64,000 nucleotides of DNA. It comes from Sipunculus nudus (taxonomy: Eukaryota; Annelida; Sipuncula; Golfingiida; Sipunculidae). Shown in pieces: positions 12,509 through 29,899 of this stretch (position 1 is its first letter; each line of letters begins with the position of its first letter). Under the pieces are notes generated by a model. It worked only from the letters and a program-made list of their open reading frames with translations. It had not been told where the DNA came from and did no database searches. The translations under genes were made by a program, and so were the position numbers. The stretch spans positions 57,374,453-57,438,452 of the forward strand of contig CM049311.1 of assembly GCA_026874595.1 (NCBI GenBank), written 5' to 3'.

Positions 12509-12638
12509 GGTCAATTTGAAAGCTATCTGACAGTATCTTAGTGTAATGTGTTTTAATATCGTCTCTATGCTATATTATTCTGCCAAGACAATTATTAATA
12601 TACTTTGACTATTTGAATACCATATTATATTATATTAG

Positions 12639-12985
12639 TAGTACCCAAGATGTCTAATGTTATTCTTAAGATCGAAGGTTGGTAAATAAGTTTGACCTTG
12701 ACCTTGAATACCCTCTCTTACCTTTGGACAGCTCCTGGTATTACCAGTACACATTCAAAATCTTATAAATGGATCCAATATTATTAATTTTGATGTGATA
12801 GTTACAATATCAAAGCAATATCTAGCCTTTTTTATTATGATGGCGGCCATCTTGGATTTTTGGGGGGGTCAGGGGGTTGATAAAATTTGTTACCTAACAT
12901 CTGCTTACACCTACATGAAGTGAAAACAAGTGCTATCTCAATTTGGGCATTCAATTCCTACGGGATTGGAATTTTGCTACATGAG
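12639..12985 (+). repeat. Dispersed repeat, copy 2
   Basis: Inverted partner of the block at 8585-9225, containing GATGGCGGCCATCTTGGATT and the same 3' phrase ending AATTCCTACGGG. Unclassified, no ORF. Confidence 0.6.
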
Positions 12986-13689
12986 CGACTACACTATATA
13001 GTGTATATGTTGCGAAGGTTTTAGAGTTGAAATGTTTAACAAATAACACTTACATGCTATATAACGGCACCCACATATCAATTAACTGGAGATAAAACCG
13101 TGCGGGCTTTGTCTTATATATAAATATCAGGGTTTAATTAGATAAAAAGAGAAGGTTAATTCAGTGAGCCCGACGCCCGGTTCTTAGGGTCCAAACATAC
13201 GATAGGACGCGCGAATTTCTAGCTGTAGGACAGAGATGATCAGTGTTAGCCCTCGTTGCATTCACTGACCATTGCCGCCCGTCTCAAGGAAATCAGTCAG
13301 TTATGTGAACATTGAGCTGACGAGTGACCCTTACATTTAACCACATGTATAATCAAATCAAATACTCTTATTATTAAACGATTTCTAATCACAGAATAAA
13401 ACAATATTTGCATAATTTATCCGATTCATCAATAATTTATAAGACTGAGTTTTACATTACCATTAAAAAATTGGCACGAATATTTATGAAGGACAGGAGA
13501 TAGACACACACACAAACAGAGTATTCTGTAAGAAAAAAAAAACATTAAGAAAATTAATAATTTTAAAATGTCGGATGCTTAATTTTTTGGATGATTCTTG
13601 GTTGACCTTTGTTACAAAGGTTGAAAGCATGCATAAAAAATGCATATCGACGTATTTTATCGAGTATCTCATAAAAAATAAACACCAAC

Positions 13690-13875
13690 CTTAATTATAA
13701 GTCTTATTTCCCCTGGACAAGATGTTCACTGTTGTGTACGGGTGCGATCTGTATGGATTACGAGCACAGTTTCAGTGGAACAAGTACGGGGGACATTACT
13801 CACCCGTATTTATACCTTGCCTCAGTCCAATGTCTTATCTTGATGCCTACATTATTACTTATATACCATATTTGG
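13690..13875 (-). promoter_or_regulatory. Candidate promoter and leader exon of actin gene A
   Basis: On the minus strand, a perfect CArG box CCATATTTGG (13875-13866) lies 52 bp before GGTATAAATAC (TATA at 13814-13807). That TATA context is the same as in gene C (GGGTATAAATAC). Transcription would begin near 13780, and a possible donor AAG|GTTGGT sits at 13690/13689, giving a leader exon of roughly 95 nt and a leader intron of about 5.1 kb. A second perfect CArG, CCTTATATGG, is at 14844-14853. The CArG/TATA pairing is standard for actin promoters; linkage to gene A is inference. Confidence 0.45.
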
Positions 13876-14843
13876 AGGGCCATTCATAGTGCAATGATGC
13901 ATCACACATAGCGCCACTGATACGGGTGAATCAAAGGAATTCCACATTAATCTTCACAAGCAACCGAGAGCATGACTTTACAGAGCTGTCACCAGATCAA
14001 AACTGTTGACCAACTCAAAATTCCAGTCAACCGTTCAAAACTTTAGCCAAGCAGCATAAGACAGACCATGGAGTTTTAATTAAAGCAACGACACGAGCTG
14101 ACACAAGCACGGAGCATTGGTCAGTGCATGCTTGAACCCAGGTCTGGGGGCAGGGGGCGCACCCCGCACACACTTGTGGAGGTAGGTGAGGCGCAGTTCT
14201 GTCGATACGGATAGGCCTATCAATGGTCATCATCTATATTTAGATATCACAAGACGTCGTTATACAAAGGAAATATTCCCAATCATGGTAAATTGTGCAT
14301 CTATTTCTGCATCAAATTAGTTATCAGTGTATTTGAATTACAGTCGATTATTGCTTCAAATATTTCTCAAAATTTAATTATTTTCCATACCACGAATGGC
14401 ACCATTCTCCTTGGGTGAAATTCGACTGCCTTTACTATATACCTATGGCAGTGAAACACAAACACACACGTACACTGGTACTATGAAGCGCTCACAGGCT
14501 AACAAATGATCCCTCTGACGTCATTTTATCTAACAATGACAAATTAGGTTCGGATTAATGAAGGATTCAATCTCCTGCGCCTGCAGTGAAATCTATGAGG
14601 CTTCCTAAGAAAACAGCCGAGCGTGTGAACAAAAATGTTTACTATTATATTTGTATATTGATAAGGGACTTTGGGATATGAAAATGATTCACTTTTCCCG
14701 AGGTTACTATGAACAGTTATAACATGTCAATGTGCGTAACTAGGGACTACCAGATCGGTGCCTGGTCTGTTTATAAACAAGACAGCAGTGTACGATATCG
14801 CCAAGTGTGTTTATCGGTTCATCAAAAATCATTGCCCTCTCTT

Positions 14844-14853
14844 CCTTATATGG
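14844..14853. promoter_or_regulatory. Perfect CArG box (distal, gene A side)
   Basis: CCTTATATGG fits the SRF consensus CC(A/T)6GG exactly. It lies about 1 kb upstream of the candidate gene A TATA box. It may be chance in AT-rich DNA. Confidence 0.35.
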
Positions 14854-15235
14854 TACCGTATTATATTATAATACCATGGTGATACGCTTGTATATTTTAA
14901 TTTTTCATGTAGGGTCTCGTCCCCTGTTTAGAGGGCGATAACTATTGATCAACTAGTATGCAGGTTAGTATCATTTATTTTCCAGCCTCGGACACCGATA
15001 TTTGTCAGTCATATATGTACAAACACGTTGAGCACTAAAAGCTAGACGTCTGTCAGACATGTATGCCAAATATGGCTATGTCATGTGATCATCGAATCCC
15101 AAAGTGTTATATCCATATCGGGATATAAAGATGCCCTGCAGCCTTTTATAGTCATGGGGAAAGACAGACTGACCCATGCGTGGTAATACATGAATGGCAG
15201 GTAATGGCACGTATAACGTGATGTAAACCGGTTTT

Positions 15236-15240
<5 letters not shown>

Positions 15241-15291
<51 letters not shown>
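15241..15291. repeat. (CT)n microsatellite
   Basis: Uninterrupted CT dinucleotides. The 'RERERE' open frames on the minus strand here are translations of this repeat. Confidence 0.97.
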
Positions 15292-15295
<4 letters not shown>

Positions 15296-15718
15296 CGCAC
15301 TCACAGCTGAATAATAACATGAGGAGTATGTCTTTTTTTTTACAAAGTGTGATGTCAACTGACACAATTTAGACTTACAGGTGTGTTCTTTACCGATTGT
15401 GAACGGGCAGACTGAACTGAGCCTCGGTTACCCTTTAATACTCAAGCACACAACAAAGGCACCAAAACGGCTTAGTTATGTTATTACCTCTCACGCCTAT
15501 AAGCCCCCCCCCCTCATTTGAATAGTCTATATATGATCATACAGTTTAATACACACATACTTGTCTAGTGCAAGCACTTTGGTACCAAACGTGACCTCTG
15601 ACGCAACATTAGCTCGCAGTGACAATTTACGTGCAGAGACATTTAAATTCACTCTCTTCCGAGCTTGCTACTTGTGTAAATCTGGTCAATTTTCGGTATG
15701 TGTATACCTATTCGAGGG

Positions 15719-15720
<2 letters not shown>

Positions 15721-15766
<46 letters not shown>

Positions 15767-15780
15767 TATATTAATATATA
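15721..15780. repeat. (TA)n microsatellite
   Basis: Nearly uninterrupted AT dinucleotides, with one break near 15759. Confidence 0.95.
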
Positions 15781-15899
15781 TCTAAATCCAAGCAGAGAGA
15801 AATGGGTGTTATGAGCACGGTTCGATAATGTTCATGGATGCATTATATGGCAGCTCTGCTTGCAAGAAGTTGCCAAGAAAAAAGTTATAGTATTAGGTG

Positions 15900-16800
15900 A
15901 TACATCCACTTTCTGGAAACTTCCAGTGAATGAGGACGGTCTCGCAATGATAAAAAAAATCCTTTATAGAAATACATAATCTGGTAATCGGGATTACTTC
16001 AAAATTTGAATGGTTTGTTTCATCAGTTTTTCAAATCGCCTGAGACTTTGGGAGAAACAATGCACGTATGAAATTTCATGAAAAAAATAGAGTGTTTCAA
16101 GAGTTAGTGTTCATAATATTTCTTTTTCGGCTGATTTGACTTTGGAGAGGAAGTCAATGTCATTTTGGGTCTCAAACTCATCCCAACTTATGGGAGAAAC
16201 AATTCACGTATCAATTTACATGAAAATATACTGAGTTGTTCAAACTTTATCGTGTTCACAAGAAATGATACTGAGGACGAGGCGGCCATCAGACCAAACT
16301 CTACAGGTGTCCCCCATAGGAGGGGAGACATAATTATCCGTGCATAACACCAACGACCGCAAAGGCATAATATATCCTGGTAATGGTTAAATAATATAAA
16401 AGGACTTTTGTTAAAAGTTTTGGTAAAGCAGTGTAAAATCTTGTGCATAAGTTTACTTTTAATGGCAACATTGTATTCGATTCCCAAAGATTTGTAATGT
16501 GTCAGGCCATTCACGATTTATTGTCATAATTAGGTAGCCATCCTGGGCGCCATCCTCACACTGGGAAATCAAGGGGTCACGCGAAGTATCCAGTAGTATC
16601 ATTAGATACCTTGGCCCTGAAAATCCAGTTAAAGTAACCAACAATTGTATGAGACTCAATAAAAAATAAAAGATTTACAGATATATTTATGATTAGTAGG
16701 CAATCTTGGACGCCATCATGGATTTTGCAAAATCCCCAAGGGGGCCAGAGTAGCACTTGCCGGACTTTCATCAGGGACTCCTGGACAGTCAAAATCCGCT
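15900..16800. repeat. Divergent tandem repeat remnants
   Basis: Phrases recur: GGGAGAAACAATGCACGTAT near 16050 against GGGAGAAACAATTCACGTAT near 16192, each followed by a CATGAAAA. CCATCCTGGGCGCCATC near 16539 resembles CAATCTTGGACGCCATC near 16701. These look like old units of a dispersed element. No gene is supported. The remaining stretches on either side (14.9-15.2 and 16.8-17.6 kb) show nothing recognisable. Confidence 0.45.
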
Positions 16801-17605
16801 GTGAACAACTATTTAAAAGAATTTTGCACCACTAAGTAGCCTTTACCCCAGACTAGCATCTTGAGTCAGTTAAACAGCACCTCACCACGTATACTTTACT
16901 GTCTACGGTATAAAATGAAGAAAAAAAGACAAATTACAACAGACATCCACATGGCACGATGTTCCAAATCAATTACAGGATAGCGCAACACTACCTCCTT
17001 TTATTAGAAAAAAAATCATAAATACTGTCGATGTACATAAACTATTAAGTCAGTCTTACGACAATTAATGGTACACCTTTAAGGACATTTACCTTCACGT
17101 TTTCGGCCCAGTCAGTCGGTTGTTGAGGCTGGCGGTTTCTTCTCTATGCATGCGTTTTCAATTTATAGCTCAGATCCAAGTAACTTGGAATCATTCCCAA
17201 GCAACGTAATCATCACATTAACTAATATTATTTCATCGTCTCTTTCAAATCACATTAACTTTCTATCATCTCTGTTCGCTTCTATTACGTAAACCAATGC
17301 TGCCACAGCTTTGTATTTTTTCAATGCCAGAGTCACAGATGCTGTTTCTTAGGTGCCTTCGGTGTTCTAATGTATGTTACATTCAGTGTATATTGGCCTC
17401 ACGTACATGCACTGCGGACTGACCATATCGTAAACACTACAAGGCTTTAAAACAACCCGCCCACATATCCTCCTTTCAATCAGACGCTTCAGTCCATCAG
17501 CCATACATATTAAACAATATCCCTTACTCTATTCTGGGAAAGAGACATCGACAGGACTGTCTCGTGGCGACAATCAACTTCAGTAGAGATAAGAGACCTC
17601 CCAAT

Positions 17606-20600
17606 TCAAAGACATTTTCTGTGGATAATACAAGGACCCGTCTCTTCATAATCAGCCTTGGTGATCCAAAGGTGTGAAAACGTACTCAAGGATGCCAAAA
17701 TGGAGCCACCGATCCAAACCATGAACTTCCTCTCCGGAGGAGCTATGACCTTGACCATCATTGTTGTAGGCAACATTTTAGTTACTTCCTCCTTCATCCT
17801 CTCTGCAAACCCTGTAAAATAATGACATTGAGAATGTCGGAAAAAAAGCTGAGAACTGAAATCATCGAATTATTTACTGGCATTTATAAAAAAAAAATCT
17901 TTTTCATTTAAGAATCTGAACTGTCATAATACTTACAAGATTATTTTGTCAAGAAATAAAGCGAATCACAGCCAAATGATTATTATATTTACATGCTTGC
18001 AACTCTGAACGATTATGATAAAGTAGAAACGTAGTTAGTGAACACTTCGCCAGTATCCTCATCAAACTTTGGTGTGTGCTTCACAAAAAAAATGTGTGTC
18101 ACGGTTTTATCTTCCCCATTGTTGGATTACAGGTGAAGTCTGCTCGCTAGAACAAAGGCGGTTCCTAAACACGTGAATGGCTCTGGCCTTCGGTCGGGGT
18201 CAACAAAATGCTATGCGTGACAATGCTTACGAATCCTTATAAAATAAACATAATATGATGCTCAAGAATACCGCTCAAAGATTAATGGTTGTCCCCTGGG
18301 TAAAAATTTTATTTTAAAATAATCTGATTATAACTTTTAACGTAAAATTGCTATCCGACAAACCAACCTTCCAATTAAAAAAAATACTCCCTGGCTTATG
18401 TAAATAAAACGTGGAAAACCTTTACTAAAATAGTGTGCGGGATGACATACCAGGAAACATAGTGCTGCCCCCTGAGAGGATAATGTTGGCGTAGAGGTCC
18501 CTTCTCATGTCAATGTCACATGATGTGAGACAGCAGTAGACGAGCTCGTGGACACCAAGGGAATTCAGGCCTGTAGGTAACAGTTTTGAGTGATCATTTC
18601 CAGAGTTTTTACCAACATAATGGTTATCGCCGCAATAATGCCTCCATTGCGGTCTTTTATCATATATCAGTTACTTGAGGAATGATAAAATGTGGAACTA
18701 GCGAATATGACCTTTAATCCTCTTAGAAACTAAAAATATCACTTCAGAAACTAAAAATATCACTTCAGAAAATAAAAATGTCACTTCATATTTTAAATTT
18801 CCCTTGGCGCTATAGAAAGATCAAGGCACTGCATATCGCTAGGACTATCAATTTATAAAGTAAATAAAGATATTTAAAGGGCCATGTGCCTCGACAGTAT
18901 ATTGAAACATGTCTACATTAAGTTATCAGTAAAGAAAGAAACTTAAAAATTGGAATATTATATGTCAGACGAGCGAGCGCGGGAGATGACTTTACATACC
19001 AAGCATCTTTGGCCGATAGAGGCATTCTGGGGCCCGGAACCGCTCGTTGCCAATGAAGATAACAGTTCCATCCGGGAGTTCATAAGGCTTCTCGAATGTA
19101 TGACTCCGCCCTGAAAGCTTCATGTCAGCCTCGTAGTGGGATGTGACGTAACACAGCTTCTCCTTCATCTCTCTCACAACCTGCTGCTCAGCTGTCAGGG
19201 AAATCGTTACAATTTATATCAGTGATAAATATCAACCAAAAAGACAAACTAAATAATCGAAATAAGAGGGCTCTCATTTAATTGTAAAATAAAAGCCATT
19301 ACGGTTTAAAGATATTTCAGGTTTTCTTACTAATATCCGGCCCAAGAATAAAATATGAAGACAAGGAGTTTAAATAAGAAAAATCTGTCGTCTATTGTAA
19401 CTCAGGTATCAGGCACGTGGTCTGGTCACAAATGTATATTATGATTCTAACCAAGACATTCGAACACATCCATAAACATACTATACGCGTGCACTAGTTT
19501 ACCTGGAGTTTCGAAAGAGTAGCCTCGTTCCTGAAGCATGTGACACAAGTATGACGTGAGATCCCGCCCTGCCAAATCCGTGCGATGGATAGCGTGAGGG
19601 ACCGTGTACCCTGTAACAATACAATTTTGACCAAAAAAAAAACACACACACACACGCGCAAATGACCAACAATGCAAATATACATGAATGTCGATGGATA
19701 ATACCTAAACAGATCATCATGAATTCCCTAACGCCTTTTCCGTATTTTGATTCGGGAGATACATGGAAGTTTTTATCATATGTTAATACTGATCGTTACA
19801 ATATCTTCCAAGCAAAACTGGAATTATTTATAAGGTTTATAGAGGCTTATTCCAAAACTTGGTGCCTATTTACTAAAGGCAATCACGTGTACATTTGATA
19901 AAAACTGAGCAGAAATCGACAGCTAGTAGATAACAAGCTTAATCATTCGTCAAGGAGCCGTTATAATATATCCTTTCTTAACATTAATTACCAAGTTTAT
20001 TCATAAGTAAGATGAGCAAGGCTTATATCACATAAAGTATATGTAAATGGGCCAATTAAGAACCGAATCGATTTTGACGTGGATCCAGAAAATGATCCGG
20101 ATCCAAGATCGTCATCAAAGAATAGTCACAAATCTTCAGTCATTTATGTACGAATACCTAGGATTATGGGCCGAATATATAAATGGCGGAGGCTTGTATA
20201 TATGAGCATTCTGATTTCTAGTATTAAATTTGTTTAACAAAACTCACAAAACAAACTCATTGGACCCGAACACAGAAATCTATCACTAAGCGCGATGACC
20301 ATGATCGCGGATAAGGTCTATAGTACGATACGTGACCCTGTATACGTGCATTTGTTAAAATACCTTCATAAACAGGCAGTACATGGGACACGCCGTCACC
20401 ACATTCAAGCAGAACCGCCGAGCCACGGCCGGACGCGTAAACCGCCAACACGGCCTGGAGCGCGATGTAGAACCGGGGCACGTTAAAAGTCTCAAACATC
20501 GTCTGTAAAACATATATTGAAAAAATAAACCCGTGTGCAGTGTTTCAGAAAGAAGCCAATCACTTCACAGCAAACGACTTGTAGTTTGGTAGAGACGTGC

Positions 20601-21797
20601 CACTTCATGGTTGTTACCTTAAAAATTAAAATTGATAATATTCTATTATTCTGCAATTTAATTGTTTGATATATTTATGCTTGGGGTACCCATAACGCAT
20701 GTTTTGCAAACCATTATATTAGCTTTACATATAAAATGTATTTCAAACGTCTCGTCTGCGTTTATGATGAAAAATATAAGTTCCAGACAGTTAAATGAGG
20801 CTTTGATTTAAAATCAGACTGCACATATATTAAAAAGACATTGTTCTCTTTTTGAATCTCTCTCATTGTTCATTTACTATACCTCGCCGTGTCTGGTTCC
20901 TAATAACTGGGAACTTCTGGGAATAAGTTGTGTCAGATTGGTGGTAATCATTAACAAAGATATTCACTTCCGGCTTTCACATATATGATATACGATATTA
21001 TCTGGTTATTTCTGAAGTTAATGAGGAACTTTTAAACCATGTGCGCTTTTTCCAATTAACTTTAGAATAAGGAAACAGACCTGCGTCATTTTCTCACGGT
21101 TACCCATAGGGTTGAGCGGAGCTTCTGTCAGGAGGGCGGGGTGTTCTTCCGGCGCCACCCGTAGTTCGTTGTAGGTGTGGTGCCAGATCTTCTCCATGTC
21201 GTCCCAGTTGGTGACGATTCCGTGTTCTACTGGGTATCTGAGTGACAGGACCCCCCGCTGAGCCTGCGCCTCGTCTCCAATGTAACTGTCATTATATCCC
21301 TTATTCTGTGAACAGTAATTGAATAGATAATTTTGAACATCCTCGTTTATGACTTGTATCTGTAGCGATGCCACCCTGTAAGACTGATTTTAAGCATCCC
21401 GAAACGCCATGGATTTTTATGTAGTCTTACAACTGGAATGTTCATTGGCCTAAAGTATTTTGCCATGGAAGTATCACTGTCAACATTTTAAGGAAAGTAT
21501 AACATTTTAAGTGTACAGGTCAATATTCACATGATCGCGCCAGGTGCCGTAGTAATTTTTTCCAGTAAAAACTGCACTCAATCATATCAATTAAAACAAG
21601 TTCATATAAAATTAAGAACTAATGTGTGTCGAAGATTACCAGTTGTGTCTGTGAACACTAACCTTGCACTTTGGCCGTCCAGTGACTGTTGTGAAAAATA
21701 CCCGGGGAGCGTCGTCTCCTGCGAACCCGGCTTTACACATTCCGGAACCGTTGTCGATTACAACAGCTCGGATCTCGTCAGAGTCGTCATAAAACAT
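17606..21797 (-). CDS. Actin paralogue B, strongly divergent (seven coding exons, 374 aa)
   Basis: Exons in transcript order: 21797-21663, 21305-21081, 20502-20364, 19610-19503, 19191-19000, 18570-18451, 17811-17606. They total 1125 nt, 374 aa plus stop, with all GT-AG introns at the same positions as genes A, C and D. The frame is open throughout. P1 loop [11 protein letters not shown] and [17 protein letters not shown] are kept. Departures are many: [15 protein letters not shown] at the end of exon 1, a four-residue shorter start of exon 2, one residue lost in [18 protein letters not shown] in place of [27 protein letters not shown] in exon 6, and a C-terminal Leu instead of Phe. The P2-loop His is retained. 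The intact frame and splice sites argue that it is expressed, as a specialised or testis/tissue-restricted type of actin, but its role is unknown. The start is the first ATG after the acceptor at 21807. Confidence 0.88.
18728..18790. repeat. Three 21-bp tandem copies in gene B intron 5
   Basis: AAACTAAAAATATCACTTCA is repeated, with small changes in the third copy. Confidence 0.85.
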
Positions 21798-21811
21798 ATT
21801 TATTGTCTGAA

Positions 21812-21812
<1 letters not shown>
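21798..21812 (-). promoter_or_regulatory. Leader acceptor of gene B
   Basis: On the minus strand TTTCAG (21812-21807) follows a (TTA)n run and precedes the start ATG by nine nucleotides. The pyrimidine-rich tract needed for splicing is supplied by the (TAA)n microsatellite at 21810-21838. A leader intron is common in actin genes; no leader exon was located. Confidence 0.5.
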
Positions 21813-21954
<142 letters not shown>

Positions 21955-22195
21955 GGTAATCTTGCTATAACCACAATTCCGATATATATTTATTTCCGAT
22001 ATATATTTATTAGCCTAATTTAGATTAATAGATTATGAGTTCATATTTTTATTTAATAGATTTTCAAACACCGAGAAGTATTTTTTTTTACAAATAAGAT
22101 TCTCTTTTCTTATATAGATGACTTTTGATTCAGTGTAACATGAAAACGCTGATTTTGTACGAGTCGAAGATGACCCGATTGATTTTCGGTTAAAT

Positions 22196-22197
<2 letters not shown>

Positions 22198-22250
<53 letters not shown>

Positions 22251-22263
22251 TATATATATATAA
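22198..22263. repeat. (TA)n microsatellite
   Basis: TA dinucleotides with one TGTT interruption near 22249. Confidence 0.95.
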
Positions 22264-23743
22264 ACTTATCCACCACTATTAAAAAGAACAATGATAAACG
22301 CACTGAACTGGTAGCGCCGACTACTAGGACAGATGCATGTGGAGCTTGGAATCTGGTTTGTCAACAGTCCCGTTCGACACTCACATTTGCTAACTTGAAG
22401 TTCTCAAATTTGTACAGAAATAACTGCAGGTGGGCACACAAAAAAGCCGAACACTATAGCTTTAATTTGCAGGGCATATTCACTTTATCGGGCCGCCTGG
22501 ACACAAATCCTTGATGTCAGACTGGACCAACATTCACACACCTACCCGGTACAGCGAGAGACTTCGTTTGTGTTCTCTTTGATCTGATGTATCTGCTATC
22601 CACCTCAGGAATCCATCTTTAAGTACTACACCCTCACTATATAAACATATTTATATTGTACAACTGTTTTAGGTCCGACTGCGCGTGCCATCATTTTCAT
22701 AGTAAACAGACCCTGTGCAAGTCACAGCTTACCAAACACCCTTTACCACAACTTTACCGAGCATGTGAACGAAAAAAAGGTTTTTGGTTTTGTGTTATTC
22801 ACTTCGTTCGGACAATATAGACGCAGCTAAGATTCTGTACACCCACCTCAACACAGGAGCATCCCGTAGTGATATCTAACTGAAGTTTGCTGAGTTAAAC
22901 AAAATAACCAAATTTGTTTTTGGTTAAAACATCTCTCGAAGTGATATCTGCAATAAATAATGTCAGATTTAATTTAAATATGGTAGCAATGGACAAATAA
23001 AAAGATAAGTTGTTTTAGACAAGTACAAGAGCCTAAATTTATTTTATTTTTTTTTCTTCTTATAAATTTCACAATCTTGTAACTGGTCATCTGCTATAGC
23101 TCATTCCGACATTGGTGAGATGAAACCCTTCAACTATATAAAATCAGCGAGCCATTGTCATAAAGTATATGTTGCAAGAAAAGAATATTTAAAGCAGTAT
23201 CGTAATTAACCAAACTGATTAAAAAAATGCCTTAAAGGTAAACAGCACTCCAGACATAATCTGTTGTTTACTCATAAAGTGATATACAAAAGAAAAAAAT
23301 ATTTACGGCATCCTGAACCTTCACTATTAAGAAGTAAAATAAGGCAATTAATTGGATATATGTGTGCTTGTTTGTTCTCATGCGTGATCTGTGGCTAAAG
23401 GTGAACTTGTAACGACGTTGTATGTTGTATTTGTTTAAAGCGGGATTACCTGATTACTGTCTTTAGCACGAGGCAAACTCAAACATGAACACCTTATAAA
23501 CCGTAGCAATATTATTAATGTTCACAGTTTATTATCTGTTCACGTAATAAGTATTATATAATACTTATAATTGCATTATTGTGAAGTATTAATATACATA
23601 ATTTACAGCAAAAGGCATTCGAGAAAGCGGGTATTTCGGTGTGTGGGATCTATTCGGATTTAATTGCATATAGAATTATTTATAAGCTATAGAAGTGTAT
23701 CTATAAAGAAGTGGTTCTGTATACACGATGCAGGTGCCTTTAT
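22264..23743. other. Intergenic spacer between head-to-head genes B and C
   Basis: No coding exon is recognised. This region should hold the promoter and leader exon of gene B, but no convincing TATA/leader pair could be chosen on the minus strand. Confidence 0.5.
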
Positions 23744-23768
23744 CCCCCCCCCCCCCCCCCCCCCCCCC
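23744..23768. repeat. Poly-C tract, 25 bp
   Basis: Uninterrupted run of 25 C. Confidence 0.95.
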
Positions 23769-23872
23769 GAGATGCTATAACTACCACTACCACGATACTC
23801 CAATATGGATTCTATGTGCATGTATATGCACGTTAATGTGCAGACAGCTGAAGTTGACATGCATTGATTTCA

Positions 23873-23928
23873 CCATATTTGGTGTTTTTCGCCTTCGTCT
23901 GCTTCTCTAGCTCTCGTCCCTTATTTGG
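23873..23928. promoter_or_regulatory. Pair of perfect CArG boxes upstream of gene C
   Basis: CCATATTTGG at 23873-23882 and CCTTATTTGG at 23919-23928, 46 bp apart centre to centre, both match the SRF consensus. They lie about 570-620 bp before the gene C TATA box and about 2.1 kb before the gene B ATG, so they could serve both genes. Function is inference. Confidence 0.5.
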
Positions 23929-24134
23929 TAAACCTGAATTTTTAATTTATGAACATGCCATCGCAATTATAACTTCTTTAACGCTGGCGTCCCTTAAAAC
24001 TACTCTTAATCGATGACCCATTAAAATATTCACCCAATTGAAAATCCAGCATTGCGACACAGACGATGTTTGACTGATGAGTTTCTAAACATGGTCATCA
24101 AGATAGACAGCTCTATGTTATGAGTTTCATAGTA

Positions 24135-24600
24135 CAGCGCCAGTCAGATTAACCTCAGGCACAAGATTATTCATACGTTCGGCTGTTGTATATGTTCGGT
24201 ATATATAAAAGGGCGAACATGGTTATAGTGAATGACGGGCAAGTCACCACCTGCGGTACAATGTATATGATATCAAGTCTATAAAAAGACGCCGGCTCAT
24301 TTATATACTCTTGCTCTAGTATCAAATAAGGTTAGGTGTGTAATGTGCCTGGGAATCCCTATGAATGGTCCCTCGTATCAGAGTAGAGTTTAACACCAGC
24401 TTTCCTTATTTGTTAGCAATGACTAACTTGTGCCCATATATGATCAGTGAGTCAAGTGTGGTGTAACCCCGGTTGGTCACTCTGCGTACAGGGTATAAAT
24501 ACATCAGCAGAATCCGTTTGTTTTCAACAGACGCTGCAACTCTACTCTAAGTAGCTACAGGTGCAAGAAGGCAACTTTTACCGAAACACGAAAAGCAACA
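24135..24600 (+). promoter_or_regulatory. Gene C promoter and noncoding leader exon
   Basis: TATAAATA within GGGTATAAATACAT (TATA at 24494) predicts a start near 24525. A leader of about 75 nt then ends in AGCAACAG with donor GTATGTT at 24601. An alternative box, CTATAAAAAGACGCC (24279), is conserved in the gene D copy. CCATATATGA (24437), one base short of a CArG, is also conserved. The block from about 24135 on is duplicated upstream of gene D (33690-34110), which helps to mark it as promoter. The leader intron runs to the acceptor TTTCTTACAG at 25347. Confidence 0.6.
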
Positions 24601-25002
24601 GGTATGTTCCTTTGTTAATACTCAGCACCTTGATACATGCATGGTCTCAATTAATACTAAACTAAATTGTATATAATAAAATTGTATATTTTCTATATGG
24701 TTCTGTACGTGTTAAAGTGAGAGCGAAAGAGACACACTCACACACAGACACGGCAAGGGACAGAGATATTGACATTTGTTAAAATTTTAAACATGATGGA
24801 TGAGGGCCCGACCGTGTTCAGCATAAGTTTCTCCATGCTTGTTTAAAAAAAATTAAAATCGCGTTAATTTGCAGCAAAATTCTTATATACCAAAAAATAA
24901 ATTATTCTACAGATTGACACAGTTTGTTTCATTAAATTTACTCATAGACCCCAGTTTCTTCTTACTTTGTGATACCTACCATAACTACAATATTTTTACT
25001 CA

Positions 25003-25006
25003 TAAT

Positions 25007-25073
<67 letters not shown>
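25003..25073. repeat. (TA)n microsatellite in gene C leader intron
   Basis: TA dinucleotides of about 70 bp, with one doubled A near 25018. Confidence 0.95.
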
Positions 25074-25075
<2 letters not shown>

Positions 25076-25354
25076 AGTGATAATGAGAGTAGTATTAATT
25101 ATTACAGAGTTTTAATTGACCATATGGTCAAAATCACGGGTTATCTGATACTTAAAAAATAATATATTACTAAATATAAATAATGTGGTAAAGTTTCCAC
25201 GTGATTCTGTGATCAATACAGAAATCTTACATAAGGAACACGCTCAGAGCCATCCAGTGCGTTTGTGCTAACACTGACACTGGGTCAGATGGTATTAGAT
25301 GCATGTTTTCTAATTTAATTCTTTACTGAATACATCGTTTCTTACAGAGTGAGA

Positions 25355-29240
<3,886 letters not shown>

Positions 29241-29893
29241 AGCTAACAGTAAAATGTGCGTCTTATAAGTTTCCTTCTCACCATAGAATTATCAGGAATT
29301 CCCGTCTGCTTCCATTAACGGTTAGGGTACAAATTTACAAACGTCCATACACCGTGATGCGATAATTTTCAAGTTACAGATGTGCATATAATGACAGAAC
29401 CGAATGAAGTAACGGTGTTACCGCTTCCGGTAACAGAGAATCTTTTAACTTGAATAAGAGTGAGGCAGGGTATGCACCATACTAAATGCCTTGACTTGCA
29501 TGCACCTTCATTCCTTCTCTGATGCTCTGTTTATATGACCTGCATATATTACAGAACCATATATATATGTGTATATATGTGTATGTATTTGTATATATTT
29601 TTGTAATAATAGATAAAATTTTTAATATTTGTGAAAATAATGCATCGTGAAGTTTACATATGATATTGGTCGAATAATGTATGAAATGTAGAAATATTTG
29701 CGTATCATTGCCATTTGAAATAACGATTAGGTATTTATATGTATAATATGTATCATATGTATATATATTTATATATATTTATATTTTTATCTTTTAGTCA
29801 GCTAATGTTTTGAATAAGAGATATAATACAATTATCTATATAAATGTTTGCATATCATACCCCACACATCTTGTGATACAAAACTCCGTCAAT

Positions 29894-29899
29894 AATAAA
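29894..29899 (+). terminator. Polyadenylation signal of gene C
   Basis: AATAAA about 650 nt after the stop, within an AT-rich 3' UTR and followed by a T-rich stretch. Confidence 0.55.

Noticed and set aside
25116-25131. 16-bp palindrome TTGACCATATGGTCAA in the gene C leader intron as a regulatory site
   Set aside because: Perfect but isolated, with no counterpart upstream of gene D; chance cannot be excluded.
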